Shown here piece by piece: positions 11,754-13,611 of a stretch of 13,611 bases of DNA. The translations under genes and the position numbers were made by a program. Position 1 is the stretch's first letter, and each line of letters starts with the position of its first letter. The stretch comes from BPIH01 sp042408535. Lineage in GTDB: Bacteria > Chloroflexota > Limnocylindria > Limnocylindrales > CSP1-4. Location: positions 1-13,611 of the forward strand of contig JBHORA010000154.1 in assembly GCA_042408535.1 (NCBI GenBank). The letters run 5' to 3'. The notes under the pieces were generated by a model. It was not told the DNA's origin, did no database searches, and was given only the letters and a program-made list of their open reading frames with translations.

Positions 11754-13611
11754 TTATGCGTTTGCCTTGAGTAGGACATCCCGAATCTCGCCGGGATTCT
11801 TCACGACCGCGCACCGCCAATGGCCGAACGCGCCGTGCGCATTCACCGCCTGCGTCCACTCTTCGAGGTAGCGGCGCTTTACCCTATCCTGCCCGCTGTC
11901 CTGTCCTTTCGTTTCCAGCACGAGCATATCGCCGTTCGCGAGCCGCACCAGAAAATCTGGCCTATATTTGCGCACGACTCCCTGGTAGATGTATGGAATC
12001 TCGAATCCCAGGTGATCGTTCTTGGCCCATGCGCTCACGGCGTCACTGTTGTCAAGGACAAAGGCGTCCGACGCTTCCCAAGCGCTGTCATAGACGCAAA
12101 CATTGATGTGCGACTTCTTCGTGCGCTCGCATGGCTTGCCCGTGTACCACGTTCGCATGTCGCCGGTGGAGCGGATGGGATGGTCGCGGTCGAACACCGG
12201 CGTCAGGCGCTCGGTGTTCGCCTGGCGCACGGCTTGCCAGACGTGCTGCACCACCCGAGACATGTTGAGGGTGATAATCAGCCTTCGCCGCAGCTCATCC
12301 TGGTAGAACAGCGGCGGCGAGATTGTGATCTTATCCGACTGGATGAACTCCTCGACGATGCGGACCAACTGTGCCAGCAGCACCTCGCGGCTGCCCTGCC
12401 AGGTGTGCTTCATCTGATCAAAGACGTCCCGCGCGGCCTCGAAGATGATGCGCTGGGTGCGGAAGTCCCGGGCGAGTCGCTCCAGCTCGATGCGGTTGAT
12501 TTTGGTCACGTCCGGCTTGCCTTCGAGGATCGGCGCCAGTTCGGCTACCTGGGCCGTTTGGGCCGCGTCCAGTGCCAGCGGGGGCACCTTCGACCAATCG
12601 AGCGTCAAGATGGGTTGAAAGACGCGGTCAATCCGCACCACGTTTGGCCAGCGGATTTCGAACTCCGCCTTCGCAGGATCGGGTTCGACGGGCGTTTTGG
12701 GCGTGGGCGGCGGAGGCGGACCGTCTTCCCCGCCTTCGTGCGGCAGAAAGGTGAAGGGCACGCCGAAGATGTTGACGTACTCGGGATCGAACAGCCCCGT
12801 TTCCGGGTTCACTTCGTAGGAGGTGCGCCGCAGCCCGCGCCCCACCACCTGCTCGCAGAGCAACTGGCTGGTGAAGGCCCGCAGCCCCATGATGTGGGTG
12901 ACAGTCTTGGCATCCCACCCCTCGGAGAGCATCCCGACGGAGATGACGTTTTGGATCTTCTCGCCGGGCTGTCCGGTCTTGCCCACCGTGTCCACCGTCT
13001 GGCGAAGGAGTTCCGCCTGCTCGGCCTTGGTCAACTTGCGTTCCACCGGCCCGTTGACTTCCTGTTCCTCGCTATCCGCGTTCTCCTCCGGCGTCTCGGC
13101 AGGCCCGGCGGGTTCTTCCTGCGCCTCCGCCTCCTCCAGGACCCTGGAATCGATATGCAGGATGCGCTCGGGATCGCATAGTTCGTCGATGTGGATACGC
13201 TGCGAATCGAAGGCGTGTTTGAGCCGTGCCGATGTCTCGGTGCGGTTGCAGACGGTGATCATTACCGGCGGCGTGGGCATTCCGGCCTTGCGCCACGCCT
13301 TCCACGCCTCGCGCCAGTCGTAACCCAGCAGGTAATAGGCATTCAGCACCAGGTCGGGCAGCGGCTCGTCCGGCGGCGCGCGCCGGTTGAGGTCGTCTTT
13401 CACGTCGGGGTCGTTGTAGATGTGGTAGAGGCGCGATTTGTAGGTCTTCGCGTCCGGCACGGCGTCGTCTCGCACCACCACGCGGGGGGTCTTGACCAGC
13501 CCCGACTCGATGGCGTCGTTCAGGCCAAAGTCGCTGACGATCCAGCCGAACAGCGCCTCCTCGCTGCTCTGCTTGCCTGAGGGCGTGAAGGGAGTCGCAG
13601 AAAAGTCGTAG
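11754..13611 (-). CDS. Type III-like restriction endonuclease Res subunit, C-terminal part
   Basis: The frame is open from the window edge to TAA at 11754, giving about 618 residues; the N-terminus lies to the right. It begins YDFSATPF, the SAT motif of superfamily 2 helicases (motif III). Next come VISVGMLSEGWDAKTV (about residues 222-237, motif V) and QVVGRGLRR (254-262, motif VI). After a Glu/Pro-rich linker and helical regions, the C-terminus carries a PD-(D/E)XK nuclease: YRPDFLVRL (Asp552) with VLETKG (Glu566, Lys568). This order of helicase then nuclease is that of type III Res and related stand-alone restriction helicase-nucleases. Type III enzymes need a Mod methyltransferase, presumably outside the window. 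Codon choice favours CTG and GTG, unlike the genes before 9300, which suggests horizontal transfer. Everything visible appears intact. Confidence 0.9.
   Translation of the reverse strand, partial: YDFSATPFTPSGKQSSEEALFGWIVSDFGLNDAIESGLVKTPRVVVRDDAVPDAKTYKSRLYHIYNDPDVKDDLNRRAPPDEPLPDLVLNAYYLLGYDWREAWKAWRKAGMPTPPVMITVCNRTETSARLKHAFDSQRIHIDELCDPERILHIDSRVLEEAEAQEEPAGPAETPEENADSEEQEVNGPVERKLTKAEQAELLRQTVDTVGKTGQPGEKIQNVISVGMLSEGWDAKTVTHIMGLRAFTSQLLCEQVVGRGLRRTSYEVNPETGLFDPEYVNIFGVPFTFLPHEGGEDGPPPPPTPKTPVEPDPAKAEFEIRWPNVVRIDRVFQPILTLDWSKVPPLALDAAQTAQVAELAPILEGKPDVTKINRIELERLARDFRTQRIIFEAARDVFDQMKHTWQGSREVLLAQLVRIVEEFIQSDKITISPPLFYQDELRRRLIITLNMSRVVQHVWQAVRQANTERLTPVFDRDHPIRSTGDMRTWYTGKPCERTKKSHINVCVYDSAWEASDAFVLDNSDAVSAWAKNDHLGFEIPYIYQGVVRKYRPDFLVRLANGDMLVLETKGQDSGQDRVKRRYLEEWTQAVNAHGAFGHWRCAVVKNPGEIRDVLLKANA

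Noticed and set aside
11820..13181. A 453-codon plus-strand open frame opposite the Res gene
   Set aside because: The opposite strand has unmistakable helicase and PD-(D/E)XK nuclease motifs; the plus-strand product matches no domain pattern.

Overview
The window is GC-rich bacterial DNA. Its genes strongly prefer CTC and GTC codons, many start codons overlap the preceding stop, and the tRNA genes encode their CCA ends. The gene mix (cupredoxin, membrane-anchored kelch propeller, DUF2203 and DUF309 proteins) is compatible with a high-GC soil or freshwater bacterium such as a Chloroflexota member. That taxonomic guess is an inference and cannot be settled from sequence alone.

Bases 1-1891 (+) hold the end of an amicyanin-like copper protein and a kelch-repeat protein anchored by two membrane segments. 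Bases 1892-2022 carry a 21-bp tandem repeat. Bases 2023-4296 (-) form one tight operon: LysR regulator, DUF2203 protein, DUF309 protein and single-domain rhodanese. Divergent from it, bases 4461-6652 (+) hold a class I aminotransferase coupled by an ATGA overlap to a glyoxylate/hydroxypyruvate-type dehydrogenase. The shared 164-bp gap carries a candidate promoter and two tandem 15-bp repeats, so the LysR protein may control the aminotransferase-dehydrogenase pair.

Bases 6649-9252 contain a DoxX membrane protein (its stop overlaps the dehydrogenase stop in CTAG), a small two-helix membrane protein, tRNA-Lys(UUU), a three-helix membrane protein and a divergent alpha/beta hydrolase. Bases 9237-9593 are a minisatellite of about 19 units of 15-20 bp in three alternating types. 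It begins inside the hydrolase coding sequence and contains the hydrolase stop codon.

Bases 9851-10001 form a complete initiator tRNA unit: promoter, tRNA-fMet and a 10-bp terminator hairpin. Everything after it differs in character. Codon choice shifts to CTG and GTG, and the genes belong to restriction systems. A wrecked type I hsdR remnant (10081-11711, minus strand) starts exactly at its DEAH box and carries two frameshifts and a large internal deletion. Directly upstream of it, on the same strand, is the intact C-terminal part of a type III-like Res protein (helicase plus PD-(D/E)XK nuclease) that runs off the window. I read this as a horizontally acquired defence island beside tRNA-fMet, in which a Res system has replaced an older type I system. 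No wholly new system can be demonstrated. The most unusual items are the mosaic restriction junction and the three-type minisatellite.
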